This document shows, in pieces, positions 17,596 through 26,491 of a stretch of 63,555 bases of DNA (position 1 is its first letter; each line of letters begins with the position of its first letter). The position numbers and the translations under genes are program-made. The stretch is from Bacillus sp. P14.5 (lineage in GTDB: Bacteria > Bacillota > Bacilli > Bacillales > Bacillaceae_B): positions 42 through 63,596 of the forward strand of contig NZ_NIJF01000036.1 of assembly GCF_003316765.1 (NCBI RefSeq), read 5' to 3'. Under the pieces are notes generated by a model that had not been told where the DNA came from, made no database searches, and saw nothing but the letters and a program-made list of their open reading frames with translations.

Positions 17596-17663
17596 AATGA
17601 GTGATTACTCACTTTACACTTTTTAAAATTCATTGTATGATAAAAAGTGAGTAATCACTCATT
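17596..17663 (+). promoter_or_regulatory. Promoter with twin TetR-type operators
   Basis: A sigma-A promoter (TTTACA at 17613-17618, 17 bases, TATGAT at 17636-17641) is bracketed by two operators. AATGAGTGATTACTCACTTT at 17596-17615 overlaps the -35. Its exact reverse complement is at 17644-17663, just downstream of the -10. Each has the dyad GAGTGATTACTC. The likely binder is the TetR protein encoded at 19444. Confidence 0.82.
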
Positions 17664-17680
17664 ATTTGGAGGTGTTGTTG

Positions 17681-18396
17681 TTGCAGCCTATTATTGTTAT
17701 GAAAAATGTCAAAAAGGCTTTTGGAAAGCAAGAAGTACTAAGGGATATTTCATTGGAAATTCCTCAAGGCGAAATTTATGGGTTGATCGGTCCTTCCGGA
17801 TCTGGAAAAACCACACTTGTCAAAATGTTGATAGGTTTGGAAACTCCTGGTTCTGGGACTATTCAATTTAAAGGAGGCGCTCTTGAGGCCGGTTCTGTTT
17901 ATACCTCTGTTGGGTACATGGCTCAGTCAGATGCACTCTACACAGAACTGACTGCCAAGGAAAACTTGAACTTTTTTGCTGCCCTTTACGGGTTAAAAAG
18001 AAAGAGAGGGAAGAACGCATCAAGATTGTTATGAAAACCGTGGACCTTCTTGATCACCTTCATAAACCAGTGGCTTTATACTCGGGTGGCATGAAGAGGC
18101 GGCTTTCCCTGGCCATAGCTCTTCTCCACGATCCGGAAGTCCTGATACTCGATGAACCGACTGTGGGAATCGATCCTGTATTGCGACAGCAAATTTGGGC
18201 GCAGTTCCAGGAATTGAAATCCAAAGGCAGGACCTTGCTGATCACAACACACGTCATGGATGAAGCAGAAAGATGTGACCGGCTCGGTCTTCTGCGTGAC
18301 GGCATGCTGTTAGGCAGTGAAAAGCCTTCTGTTATAAAAGAAAAATACGGTGTCTCTTCTATTGAAGAAGTTTTTTTATCGACGGAGGCGAATTAA
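17681..18396 (+). CDS. ABC transporter ATP-binding protein (frameshifted in this sequence)
   Basis: ATPase of an ABC-2 exporter. Walker A (GPSGSGKTT) is in the first part; the ABC signature (YSGGMKRR), Walker B (VLILDEPT) and H-loop (TTHVMDEAERC) are in the second. The frame breaks at the A5 run 17995-17999: one extra A would restore a continuous protein (GLKKKEREERIKIVMKTV). As given, the first frame ends at 18034 and the second starts near 18001. The likely start is the TTG at 17681, seven bases after GGAGGT. Three bases separate it from the permease gene. Confidence 0.82.
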
Positions 18397-18399
18397 GTC

Positions 18400-19416
18400 A
18401 TGAGAATAACTGGTTTTGTCATCAGAATCATTAAGCAGCTCTTCAGAGACAAGCGGACCTTAGCATTGATGTTTTTAGCTCCCGTTTTGATTTTGACCAT
18501 GATGTGGGTCATCTTTGATTCAGATCCATATGACCCCGCAATTGGAATCTCAGCAGAAAATGAGGAAGTATTGAAAGCATTAGATTCAAATGACTTCGTT
18601 CATTTTGACAACACTGAACAAGCGGAAGAATCAATTGAAACCGGAGAAATTGACGGATATCTTTCCATTGAACAAGGAAATCCGCCTCTCCTTGTCCTCG
18701 AAGGCAGCGACCCTTCCATCAATCAAATGGTGATGAAGGAAGTACAGTCCCTGTTCACTCAACAAACTGAAACTCCAAACTTGGACATTGAGCTTCTGCA
18801 CGGAGAAAAAGGAATGGGTATGTTTGACTCCTTTGGGCCTGTTTTGCTCGGATTCTTCATCTTCTTCTTTGTTTTTCTAATCAGCGGGGTTTCATTTCTT
18901 CGTGAAAGAACAAGCGGAACATTGGAGAGACTTCTGGCAAGTCCTTTGAAAATATGGGAAATGGTCATCAGTTATGTACTCGGCTTCGGTATTTTTGCGG
19001 TCCTGCAGGCGGCCTTCATTTCCTGGTTTGCGATCTATGTCTTGGATATGATGATGGAGGGCAGCTTTTTGAATGTCCTGATCATCATCGCATTGCTCTC
19101 ACTAACGGCGCTGACTCTTGGCATCCTGCTCTCTGCTTTTGCTCAAAACGAACTGCAGATGATGCAATTCATTCCCATTGTGGTGATTCCGCAAATCTTC
19201 TTCTCCGGATTGTTCAATCTTGAGACGATTACCGATTGGCTGAGCTGGATTGGGCCGTTCACCCCTCTCTATTATGCTGCGGATGCATTGAGGGATGTTA
19301 TGATCAGAGGAGCTGCTTTCAGCGATATAACCGGAAACCTGTCATTCTTATTAGGGTTCTCTCTTTTGTTCATCGTTCTAAATGTTGCAGCATTGAGAAA
19401 ATACCGTAAAATATAA
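18400..19416 (+). CDS. ABC-2 type exporter permease
   Basis: A 338-residue membrane subunit with one N-terminal membrane segment (about 20-38), an external domain to about 145, then five segments ending near 333. RERTSGTLERLLASPLKIWEM is the standard ABC-2 loop after the second segment. It partners the ATPase just upstream and is under the TetR-controlled promoter. The substrate is not predictable; drug or lipid export is typical. It ends 27 bases before the regulator. Confidence 0.88.
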   Translation: MRITGFVIRIIKQLFRDKRTLALMFLAPVLILTMMWVIFDSDPYDPAIGISAENEEVLKALDSNDFVHFDNTEQAEESIETGEIDGYLSIEQGNPPLLVLEGSDPSINQMVMKEVQSLFTQQTETPNLDIELLHGEKGMGMFDSFGPVLLGFFIFFFVFLISGVSFLRERTSGTLERLLASPLKIWEMVISYVLGFGIFAVLQAAFISWFAIYVLDMMMEGSFLNVLIIIALLSLTALTLGILLSAFAQNELQMMQFIPIVVIPQIFFSGLFNLETITDWLSWIGPFTPLYYAADALRDVMIRGAAFSDITGNLSFLLGFSLLFIVLNVAALRKYRKI

Positions 19417-19443
19417 GGTAACTTATCTTACAAGGGGTTTATC

Positions 19444-20094
19444 ATGACTGAACAAAACGATATGCTCGATATACTATTGAACAGCGATGAAAAACTGACA
19501 GAAAAGCAGCAGAAAATCCTGGAAGCCGCACTGGAAATCTTTGCGGAAAAAGGATATTCTGCTACCTCCACCAGTGAAATCGCCAAAAAAGCAGGAGTGG
19601 CCGAAGGGACGATCTTCCGCCACTATAAAACAAAGAAAGATCTTTTGCTTTCCATCGTGGCACCGACCATGGCCAAGCTTATCGCTCCTTTTATCATCCG
19701 TGATATCAACAAAGTCCTTAATACAAAATATGAAAAGTATGAGGACTTCCTGAAAGCGATGATCTTGAACCGCCAGGCTTTCTTAAAGGAAAATATGAGT
19801 GCGTTCCGGATTTTGATACAGGAAATTCCTTTTCATCCGGAGTTAAAAGAACAATTCAAGGAACATATTGCTGAAAAGGTCTTTCATCGTTTTCAGCACT
19901 TGGTCGACTTCTATAAAGAAAAAGGCCAGATCATTGAGCTGCCGACAGAAACCGTTATCCGCTTTACCGCTTCCAGTGTATTCGGCTACCTTCTCATCCG
20001 GCATATATTCCTGCCTGAAACGAAGTGGGATGATGAAAAAGAAATCGATATGACTGTTCAAATGATTATGAACGGGATAGGTGCACAGGACTGA
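19444..20094 (+). CDS. TetR/AcrR family regulator
   Basis: A 216-residue repressor. The helix-turn-helix occupies about 18-64 (KQQKILEAALEIFAEKGYSATSTSEIA, then GVAEGTIFRHYKTKKDLL). The C-terminal ligand domain is unassigned. It is the last gene of the exporter operon. It very probably binds the twin operators at 17596-17663, giving negative autoregulation relieved by an exporter substrate. ACAAGGGG precedes the ATG. Confidence 0.88.
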   Translation: MTEQNDMLDILLNSDEKLTEKQQKILEAALEIFAEKGYSATSTSEIAKKAGVAEGTIFRHYKTKKDLLLSIVAPTMAKLIAPFIIRDINKVLNTKYEKYEDFLKAMILNRQAFLKENMSAFRILIQEIPFHPELKEQFKEHIAEKVFHRFQHLVDFYKEKGQIIELPTETVIRFTASSVFGYLLIRHIFLPETKWDDEKEIDMTVQMIMNGIGAQD

Positions 20095-20106
20095 GTGAAG
20101 TGCTGA

Positions 20107-20190
20107 TGTACCTCGCTGGCGAAGCGCGGTACATCAAAAATCATATTTCCCATGATCTTGTACCTCGCCGGCTGAGCACGGTACATCAAA
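20107..20190. repeat. Two GTACC/GGTAC hairpins
   Basis: TGTACCTCGC...GCGCGGTACA near 20107-20133 and TGTACCTCGC...GCACGGTACA near 20158-20186 are two copies of one hairpin after the TetR stop. Confidence 0.65.
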
Positions 20191-20536
20191 TAAAGAGGCT
20201 GGGACAAAACCTTATAAAAAGCTCTTTTCAAAAGAATGTGTCTGAGTATAAAGAAAGGATTTCCGCTCCAGGTGCACGACTCCGCGGGGCGGGCGCTGAG
20301 CCTCCTCGGCTTTGCCTGCGGGGTCTCACCTGTCCCGCTAGTCCCGCAGGAGGTCGCACACCTTCCGCTCCAATCCGCCTACGATCAGGAACTGGCGGAT
20401 AACCTAATCTAAAAAATAACATCTTTAAGGTAAGAGCCTAATAACCGCATGAGATCAACCTTGATCTCATGCGGTTTTATTTTCGATGATTTCTACTTGC
20501 ATCAATTAGTTTTCTACTTTTGTCCCAGCCTCTTTA
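20191..20536. mobile_element. 346-bp MITE-like element with perfect 19-bp inverted ends
   Basis: TAAAGAGGCTGGGACAAAA at 20191-20209 is exactly complementary to 20518-20536. The element encodes no protein. It contains GC-rich repeat copy c (about 20258-20376) and a terminator hairpin. No clear target-site duplication is visible. It lies between convergent tetR and sacA. Confidence 0.7.
20443..20482. terminator. Terminator hairpin inside the MITE-like element
   Basis: AACCGCATGAGATCA and its exact complement (20462-20476) form a 15-bp stem followed by TTATTTT. Confidence 0.8.
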
Positions 20537-20564
20537 ACATGTATAAGTGACGCTGGTACTCCTT

Positions 20565-22025
20565 TTACAAATCCCACTTATCCACTTGCAGCAATTCAAT
20601 TGAATCGTCACAGAAAAACCTGATTTGAGATGAGTCTTTTTTCGGGTATATCCGGGCAGTCATAACTTTTTCACCGCCATTGATGAATACTTCAACAGAA
20701 GAATGATCGATGAAGATGTGTAGTTCGAGAAAATTCTCCTTAAGTTCAACTTCGGCTTTCCTGACGCCTCCGGGACCTCTGCCAGCAAGGCTGCGGTCGA
20801 GCACAAGGCTTCTTTCTTCTTTGATATAAAGAAGTTCGGTTTCCTCCTTGTTTCCGGCTCTCAGTTTCAGACCGAACTGGGAAGCTTCTTTTGCATCAAT
20901 GGTGACTTTCAGTTCAACAGCATTCCCCTCGACACCGGGAAGTGACGTTTCACCTTGAACGGCCACATTTTTAAATTGTTTATGATTTCTCCGCCTTTTC
21001 TCCAATTCAGGTACTGGTTTGGACTTCAGTTTATCTTTTTCCAAAACCAGTTCACGGGGAATCGTCATCGCCCCTGCAAATCCCTCAGCCTGCTCCGGCA
21101 TCTGGCTCTCCCACATATTCATCCAGGCAGTCATGATTCTTCTGCCAGTTGGGTCTTCCATCGTTTGCGGTGCGTAAAAATCGAAGCCATGATCGAGCAG
21201 CTCAAAATCTCCATGCTGAAGCGTTCCTGATTCGTAATCAAGGTCTCCGGTTACATATCCCGCCTGATGGAGGTTTTGATAGAGATTCCCTTCCGGCTTC
21301 ATTCCCTGCGGAGACATCACAAGGATGGTCCGGCCATCCATTTCAAACAGATCGGGGCACTCCCACATGAATCCGAAATTGCCTTCCCCTTTCGCTGCTA
21401 CATTGACAAACTCCCATTTAATAAGATTTTCGGAGCGGTATAAGAGGACCTGTCCAACATGGTCTTTAGTGCGTGAACCGAGGACACAATAATAGTGATC
21501 CCCTTTTTTCCAAACCTTCGGATCCCTGAAATGGTGTGGGTGGATATCCCCTTGGGGCGCAGGATCAATGACCGGGTTTTCAGCTATTTTTTCAAAAGTC
21601 ATTCCATCTTCGCTGACAGCCAGGCATTGCGTTTGATACAGATCTGTATCATGATCAGGGCCTGTCCATTGATTCCCGGTATACATCAGGTAAAGCTTAC
21701 CGTCCTTTTCAATGGCACTGCCGGAAAAGCAGCCATCGCGATCATACTCTTCACTTGGAGCCAAAGCGATCGGTGCCTCTTCCCAATGGGCCAGGTCCTT
21801 ACTTTTAAAATGTCCCCAGTACATCGGGCCCCACTCTGGTGAAAATGGATGATGCTGATAAAAGAGATGGTATTCACCCTGATAATAGCTGAACCCGTTT
21901 GGATCGTTCATCCAAAAAGCAGGTGGTGACAGGTGGTAAGCCGGTTTCCAGGGACTGACGCTGATCTTTTCGCGCATTTTATTAACAGAGGCGGCTGCCT
22001 CATCGATCATTTTTTGATGATTCAT
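20565..22025 (-). CDS. sacA: Sucrose-6-phosphate hydrolase
   Basis: GH32 enzyme that splits sucrose-6-phosphate, the product of PTS uptake, into glucose-6-phosphate and fructose. The nucleophile motif WMNDPNG is at 38-44 (D41), the transition-state Asp in FRDP (166-169) and the acid/base Glu in WECPDLF (E222). The 486-residue length includes the C-terminal beta-sandwich. GGAGGG precedes the ATG. No sucrose PTS permease or fructokinase is adjacent, so uptake is encoded elsewhere or the gene acts on other beta-fructosides. Confidence 0.93.
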   Translation of the reverse strand: MNHQKMIDEAAASVNKMREKISVSPWKPAYHLSPPAFWMNDPNGFSYYQGEYHLFYQHHPFSPEWGPMYWGHFKSKDLAHWEEAPIALAPSEEYDRDGCFSGSAIEKDGKLYLMYTGNQWTGPDHDTDLYQTQCLAVSEDGMTFEKIAENPVIDPAPQGDIHPHHFRDPKVWKKGDHYYCVLGSRTKDHVGQVLLYRSENLIKWEFVNVAAKGEGNFGFMWECPDLFEMDGRTILVMSPQGMKPEGNLYQNLHQAGYVTGDLDYESGTLQHGDFELLDHGFDFYAPQTMEDPTGRRIMTAWMNMWESQMPEQAEGFAGAMTIPRELVLEKDKLKSKPVPELEKRRRNHKQFKNVAVQGETSLPGVEGNAVELKVTIDAKEASQFGLKLRAGNKEETELLYIKEERSLVLDRSLAGRGPGGVRKAEVELKENFLELHIFIDHSSVEVFINGGEKVMTARIYPKKDSSQIRFFCDDSIELLQVDKWDL

Positions 22026-22060
22026 TGTAACCCTCCTGATTGATCAACTATTTTATTTCT

Positions 22061-22089
22061 ATCATAAATAACGCAGCCTGCATAAACAA
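22061..22089 (-). promoter_or_regulatory. sacA promoter
   Basis: On the minus strand TTGTTT (22084-22089), 17 bases, TATGAT (22061-22066) forms a sigma-A promoter about 36 bases before the ATG. Confidence 0.65.
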
Positions 22090-22091
22090 GG

Positions 22092-22123
22092 CTGCCCCCT
22101 ATCTTTAGAAAGATAGGAGGCAG
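22092..22123. terminator. Hairpin just upstream of the sacA promoter
   Basis: A 14-bp stem with one mismatch (CTGCC-C-CCTATCTT with AAGATAGG-A-GGCAG) and a four-base loop abuts the sacA -35. It could be a second terminator for the met operon or a regulatory dyad; there is no long T run. Confidence 0.45.
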
Positions 22124-22183
22124 TTGTAATACCAGATTATTTTACTCATTTGAGGGTATTCTGAGCACATTGCAACTGAAACT

Positions 22184-22216
22184 AAAAAACAGACAGAACC
22201 CAACTGGATTCTGCCT
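22184..22216 (-). terminator. Terminator of the met operon
   Basis: On the minus strand AGGCAGAATCC and GGGTTCTGTCT pair around AGTT and are followed by GTTTTTTAG, about 20 bases after the M20 hydrolase stop. Confidence 0.8.
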
Positions 22217-22235
22217 TCTATTAATCTACTGCTTA

Positions 22236-23450
22236 TTAACCTTCCTGCTGCAGCTTCCTTTCCAAAAATTCCTCTTTAATAGCAGATAGCGTCTGATGAT
22301 CTGTTAGCAGCTCAAGACCGGTCAGTGCCAAGGCTTTTGCTCCTTTAATCAAGGCTTCATCTCCTTGCGGGGAGGCTGCCGCTTCCCTGAATGGCACCGT
22401 GTGTCCAACGAGGTTATCCGGCCCGATTTTGATGAATGGATGGATGGTCGGCACCACTTGGCTGATATTGCCCGCATCCGTGGAACCAAGTCCCTCCCTG
22501 TCGTTCAAATCGACCGTCTCACCTAATTCTTCTATGACCCCTTTGAAAACATGGTCGAAGCTCTTGTTCAAAAGAAGGTTATCGACTTCATTTTGAAAAG
22601 CAATGACCTTGAGTTGGGCTCCTGCTGCCAGGGCAGCTCCCTCTGCCACAGCTTTCACTTTTTTGGTTACTTCATCAAGATGGGCTCTTGTTGCTGCACG
22701 GATGAAAAATCTGGCTTTGGCATATTCAGGGATGATATTGGGTGCATCTCCTCCATGTGTGATGATTCCGTGGATTCGCACCTCATCCTTCAACTGCTGT
22801 CTCAATGCATTGATTCCATTAAACAGCTGGATGACGGCATCAAGGGCATTGACCCCTTCATGCGGAGAAGCAGCAGCGTGGGCTGGGACCCCATGGTATT
22901 CAAAATCCAGCGGGTCAACAGCAAGGGAAGTCGATGTCACTCTTGTCGAGTTGGCCGGATGGATCATCATGGCTGCATCTATCCCCTTCAGCAAGCCGTG
23001 CTTCACGAAGCTTCCTTTCGCACTTCCGTTCGGCCCTCCTTCTTCCGCAGGTGTTCCGAGAACAACCACCTCACCTCCGGTTGTATCGAGAACCTTACTC
23101 AACGCAATGGCTGCCCCTACACTGGTTGTTCCAATAATATTGTGGCCGCAGGCATGGCCGATTCCCGGCAGTGCATCATACTCTGCCAGAAAAGCGATGG
23201 CTGGTCCTGCCTTTTCTGATTTCTTTCTTGCCAGGAAGGCTGTTTCATGACCTGCAACAGCTCTTTCTACTGTAAAGCCTTCTTCCTCCAGGATGTCGGA
23301 AAGAAGTTTTGAAGCGAAGAATTCTTCATTTCCGATTTCCGGTCTCTGGTGGATGCTGTGGCTCGCGGCAATGTATTTTTCCCTTTGACTATCTACACTC
23401 TCGATAATTACACTTTTTAGATTCGTATTAATTTCTGCTACTGAAGACAT
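22236..23450 (-). CDS. M20 family amidohydrolase in the met operon
   Basis: A 404-residue M20D-type metallo-aminoacylase. Metal ligands lie in EYDALPGIGHACGHN (C101 and H103), in GTPAEEGG and in MIHPAN; the dimerisation (lid) domain begins near FEYHGVPAHAAASPHEG. Related enzymes deacylate N-acyl amino acids or conjugated thiols. Being last in a SAM-riboswitch operon with metNIQ, 36 bases after metQ, it probably frees methionine or another sulfur amino acid from an imported N-acyl derivative. The ribosome site is AGGAGG. Confidence 0.85.
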   Translation of the reverse strand: MSSVAEINTNLKSVIIESVDSQREKYIAASHSIHQRPEIGNEEFFASKLLSDILEEEGFTVERAVAGHETAFLARKKSEKAGPAIAFLAEYDALPGIGHACGHNIIGTTSVGAAIALSKVLDTTGGEVVVLGTPAEEGGPNGSAKGSFVKHGLLKGIDAAMMIHPANSTRVTSTSLAVDPLDFEYHGVPAHAAASPHEGVNALDAVIQLFNGINALRQQLKDEVRIHGIITHGGDAPNIIPEYAKARFFIRAATRAHLDEVTKKVKAVAEGAALAAGAQLKVIAFQNEVDNLLLNKSFDHVFKGVIEELGETVDLNDREGLGSTDAGNISQVVPTIHPFIKIGPDNLVGHTVPFREAAASPQGDEALIKGAKALALTGLELLTDHQTLSAIKEEFLERKLQQEG

Positions 23451-23486
23451 GGCGATTCCTCCTGTTATAATTTTTTTATAAGTCTA

Positions 23487-24314
23487 TTACTCTCCAATTT
23501 CACTTAATGGAACAAATGTAGGGATCGTGCTGCCTTTGTATTCTTTTTCGATAAATTCTTTTACATCGTCCTGTTGATAAAGCTCACCAAGCTTCTGGAG
23601 TGTTTCGTTATCCTTATCTTCCGCGCGGACAGCAATGATGTTGATGTATGGTGTCGCTGTTTCGCTTTCATGGAAGATGGAGTCTTCCGTCGGATTGAAT
23701 CCAGCATCTACTGCAATTCCGTTGTTGATGATCGATGCGGCTACATCCGGAAGCACTCTTGGCGTCTGGCCCGCTACTACAGGGACGATTTCTAGATTTT
23801 TAGGGTTGTCGACGATTTTCTCTACTGCACCGTTTCCGTCAAAGTCTTCTGGAAGTGTGATCAATCCGGCTTCCTGAAGCAGCAGCAAGGCTCTTCCCAT
23901 GTTTGTTGCTTCGTTAGGCACGGCAATCTTGCCGCCTTCCGGGATTTCATCTGCTGACTTGTATTTATCAGAGTAGATTCCCATCGGAGCGATGACAGTA
24001 GTGGCAATCGGAACTAAATCCAAGTCATGTTCTTTTTTGAAAGCATTGAAATACGAGATGGTCTGGAACGCGTTGGCATCAAGTTCTCCCTCTGCAAGCG
24101 CGATGTTTGGCTGAACATAGTCAGAGAAACGGACGATTTCGACTTCGATACCTTCCTTTTCTGCTTTCTCTGAAACAAAGTCCCAAATGCGGTTATCGGA
24201 TCCGCTGACACCGATTTTCACTTTCTTTGTCTCTTCCCCGCTTGTTGAACTTGAGCAGGCCGCTCCGGCCACTGCCACTGCTGAAATAAGTAACGCCAAT
24301 AGTAATTTCTTCAT
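23487..24314 (-). CDS. metQ: Methionine-binding lipoprotein MetQ
   Basis: Solute-binding protein of the methionine ABC importer (NlpA family), lipid-anchored outside the membrane. The signal peptide has lipobox VAGAAC with C20 as the modified cysteine. Mature residues include KVKIGVSGSDNRIWDFV, DYVQPNIALAEGELDANAFQTISYFN and VVAGQTPRVLPDVAASIINNG. It has 275 residues, the normal family length. It follows metI by 15 bases with AGGAGG before the ATG. Confidence 0.92.
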   Translation of the reverse strand: MKKLLLALLISAVAVAGAACSSSTSGEETKKVKIGVSGSDNRIWDFVSEKAEKEGIEVEIVRFSDYVQPNIALAEGELDANAFQTISYFNAFKKEHDLDLVPIATTVIAPMGIYSDKYKSADEIPEGGKIAVPNEATNMGRALLLLQEAGLITLPEDFDGNGAVEKIVDNPKNLEIVPVVAGQTPRVLPDVAASIINNGIAVDAGFNPTEDSIFHESETATPYINIIAVRAEDKDNETLQKLGELYQQDDVKEFIEKEYKGSTIPTFVPLSEIGE

Positions 24315-24329
24315 GAATGATTCCTCCTG

Positions 24330-24980
24330 TTATCTTCTTCTGATTTTTTTGGATGTGATGTTTCCGAACGTTTGCAGTCCTTGAACCATGATGACCAATA
24401 TGCCGACGGTGATCAGCATGACGGCTGTATCAAAACGCTGGTAGCCGTAGGTGATGGCAAGGTCTCCAAGTCCTCCCCCGCCGACTGCGCCTGCCATGGC
24501 AGATGCGCCGACCAGCCCGACAGTTGCAATAGTAAAAGCCAGAACCAATGAACTTAAAGCTTCCGGTATCAAAAATTTAATGATGATCTGCCAAGGTGTG
24601 GCTCCCATCGATTCTGCTGCTTCAATGACGCCTGGTTCGACCTCCAGCAGCGAATTTTCTATCAATCTTGCAATATAAGGTCCCGCATAGAAAACCAATG
24701 GAACAACCGCTGCAGCTGTACCTATGGATGTACCGACAATCAGCCTAGTCACCGGGATGATGGCGACCATGAGTATGATGAATGGAATCGACCTGAATAC
24801 GTTGATGATTCCATTCAACACATTGAACACCGGCAGATTTTCCAGCAGATGCCCTTTTCTGGTCACAACCAGCAGGATCCCCAGAGGCAAACCGAGAAGA
24901 GCGGAGAATAACAGCGAAAAGGCGACCATTTGTACCGTTTCAATGAGTGCATCAATAATCTGTTCCTGATCAACTAGCAT
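24330..24980 (-). CDS. metI: Methionine ABC transporter permease MetI (MetP)
   Basis: A 216-residue inner-membrane subunit with about five membrane segments. The EAA loop that contacts MetN is visible as EAAESMGATPWQIIIKFLIPEAL. AMAGAVGGGGLGDLAITYGYQR is the MetI signature. The start overlaps the metN stop by 11 bases, consistent with translational coupling. Confidence 0.93.
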   Translation of the reverse strand: MLVDQEQIIDALIETVQMVAFSLLFSALLGLPLGILLVVTRKGHLLENLPVFNVLNGIINVFRSIPFIILMVAIIPVTRLIVGTSIGTAAAVVPLVFYAGPYIARLIENSLLEVEPGVIEAAESMGATPWQIIIKFLIPEALSSLVLAFTIATVGLVGASAMAGAVGGGGLGDLAITYGYQRFDTAVMLITVGILVIMVQGLQTFGNITSKKIRRR

Positions 24981-26001
24981 TGGCTTCGACCTCCTTGATT
25001 GCGACTTTTTCCTGGTTGATGTACATCAGCGCCCGGTTGATTTCACTCTCACTGCCGATAAATTCAACAATCAGGTTTCCGAAAGGCACTCCTTGCAGCT
25101 CTGTGATATTGCCGAATAATACATTCGTATCGATATCAAACTTTTTGGCGATTTTTGATAGAAGCGGCTGTCCTGCAGATTCACCGACAAAATTGATTCT
25201 GAAAACCTTTTGTGCCCCTTCATTTTCCCTGACGATGTCCTTGATTGATTCCGGTAAGTTATCATTCATCACCGTGCTGACAAAGTTTCGTGCTGTAGTC
25301 GTCCTGGGTGCGGAAAAAACACTGAATACCGAACCTTCCTCAATGATTTTTCCCGCTTCAATTACTGCCACCCTGTCACAAATCTCACGAATGACTGTCA
25401 TTTCATGGGTGATAATCAGCACGGTGATTTTATATTCTTTGTTCACCTTTCTCAGCAGCTCCAAAATCGAGTTGGTTGTCTGGGGATCCAGTGCCGATGT
25501 CGCTTCATCACAAAGCAATATGGATGGCCTGGTCGCAAGTGCCCGTGCAATGCCGACTCTCTGCTTCTGCCCGCCGGATAACTGGTCTGGATAGTAGTCC
25601 GCTTTATCTTCAAGCCCGACAAACTCGAGGAGCTCCGTAACTCGTTCCTTTATAGCTTCTTTTGACACTTTGGCCAGCTTTAGCGGCATAGCGACATTTG
25701 CAAACACCGTTTTGGAATTTAAAAGATTGAAATGTTGAAAGATCATGCCGATGTTCCTTTTTACTGCCCTGATTTCTTTAGGAGAGAGCTTTGTTAGGTC
25801 CTTGCCATCCACAATCACACTTCCTGAAGTCGGTCTCTCCAGCAAGTTAACGCATCGGATCAATGAACTTTTTCCTGCCCCGCTGAACCCGATCACCCCG
25901 AATATTTCTCCTTCGTTTATTTTTAATTCAATGCCGTCCAATGCCCGGACAGGCGCATCTCCACTTTCATACGTCTTAGTCAGTCCTTTGAATTCAATCA
26001 T
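24970..26001 (-). CDS. metN: Methionine ABC transporter ATP-binding protein MetN
   Basis: A 343-residue ATPase. Walker A (GFSGAGKSS), signature (LSGGQKQR), Walker B (ILLCDEATSAL) and H-loop (ITHEM) are intact. The C-terminal NIL/C2 domain (about 265-343), which binds methionine and causes trans-inhibition, is present. The ATG at 26001 follows AAGGAG by eight bases; the frame stays open to 26202 only because it runs through the riboswitch leader. Transcription is controlled by the two upstream SAM-I riboswitches. Confidence 0.93.
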   Translation of the reverse strand: MIEFKGLTKTYESGDAPVRALDGIELKINEGEIFGVIGFSGAGKSSLIRCVNLLERPTSGSVIVDGKDLTKLSPKEIRAVKRNIGMIFQHFNLLNSKTVFANVAMPLKLAKVSKEAIKERVTELLEFVGLEDKADYYPDQLSGGQKQRVGIARALATRPSILLCDEATSALDPQTTNSILELLRKVNKEYKITVLIITHEMTVIREICDRVAVIEAGKIIEEGSVFSVFSAPRTTTARNFVSTVMNDNLPESIKDIVRENEGAQKVFRINFVGESAGQPLLSKIAKKFDIDTNVLFGNITELQGVPFGNLIVEFIGSESEINRALMYINQEKVAIKEVEANAS

Positions 26002-26033
26002 GTTGCGGCTCCTTTCCATTGATGAATTTTTCA

Positions 26034-26198
26034 AAATAAAAAGCCTCTTCCGGAGGGAGGAAGAGGTTTCAGCCCGCAGGCAAAAAGGACTCTTCTTATC
26101 TCCCAAGCTGTTGCTTGCTGGATTTGGCACAGTTCCCCATATAGGAGTCCGCTGCCGAAGCTTCATAGGGCCAGTCCCTCTGCCTCTCTCGATAAGAA
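26034..26198 (-). ncRNA. SAM-I riboswitch, gene-proximal copy
   Basis: The aptamer lies at about 26094-26197 on the minus strand. P1 pairs CTTATC with GATAAG. GAGGCAGAGGGACTGGCCC, GAAGCTTCGGCAGC and TGTGCCAAATCCAGCA are canonical S-box blocks. The intrinsic terminator (CCTCTTCC...GGAAGAGG, 26044-26066, then CTTTTTATTTT) follows. SAM binding should favour termination and switch off metN. Confidence 0.92.
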
Positions 26199-26300
26199 TC
26201 ATGATTATTTTTATGGAATTACTCTGTTTTATAAGTGTAAACTAGCTCTTTTCCCTCCTTGGCGCTTATTGTTAGTCAAAATGAAGATTGCTGACAAAAT

Positions 26301-26456
26301 AAAAAACCCTCTTCTTGAAAGCGAAGAGGGCATGATTATGTAATCCGTCCTCTTCTCATCTCTCAAGCGTTGCTTGCTGGATTTGGCACGGTACTACTAA
26401 GTAGTCCGCTGCCGAGGCTTCACAGGGCCAGTCCCTCTGCCTCTCTTGATAAGAAG
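26301..26456 (-). ncRNA. SAM-I riboswitch, promoter-proximal copy
   Basis: A second complete S-box. The aptamer lies at about 26352-26456 (GATAAG, GAGGCAGAGGGACTGGCCC, GAAGCCTCGGCAGC, GTGCCAAATCCAGCAAGC). Its own terminator (CCCTCTTC...GAAGAGGG, 26307-26330) is followed by six T residues. It lies about 100 bases upstream of the first copy on the same transcript. Confidence 0.92.
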
Positions 26457-26491
26457 TATGGAAATTTATTCTGTTGTTTAACTTGATTTAC

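Noticed and set aside
17995..18034. Programmed -1 frameshift in the ABC ATPase
   Set aside because: The run is only A5 and does not form a proper X XXY YYZ slippery site in the zero frame. The same kind of missing base recurs in folD and other genes, so error is simpler.
22603..23250. Long plus-strand frames opposite the M20 hydrolase gene
   Set aside because: They are antisense shadows of a well-conserved metalloenzyme, without ribosome sites or family matches.
24970..26202. Longer MetN with a 67-residue N-terminal extension
   Set aside because: The extension is the translated SAM-I riboswitch leader; the true start at 26001 has an ideal ribosome site.
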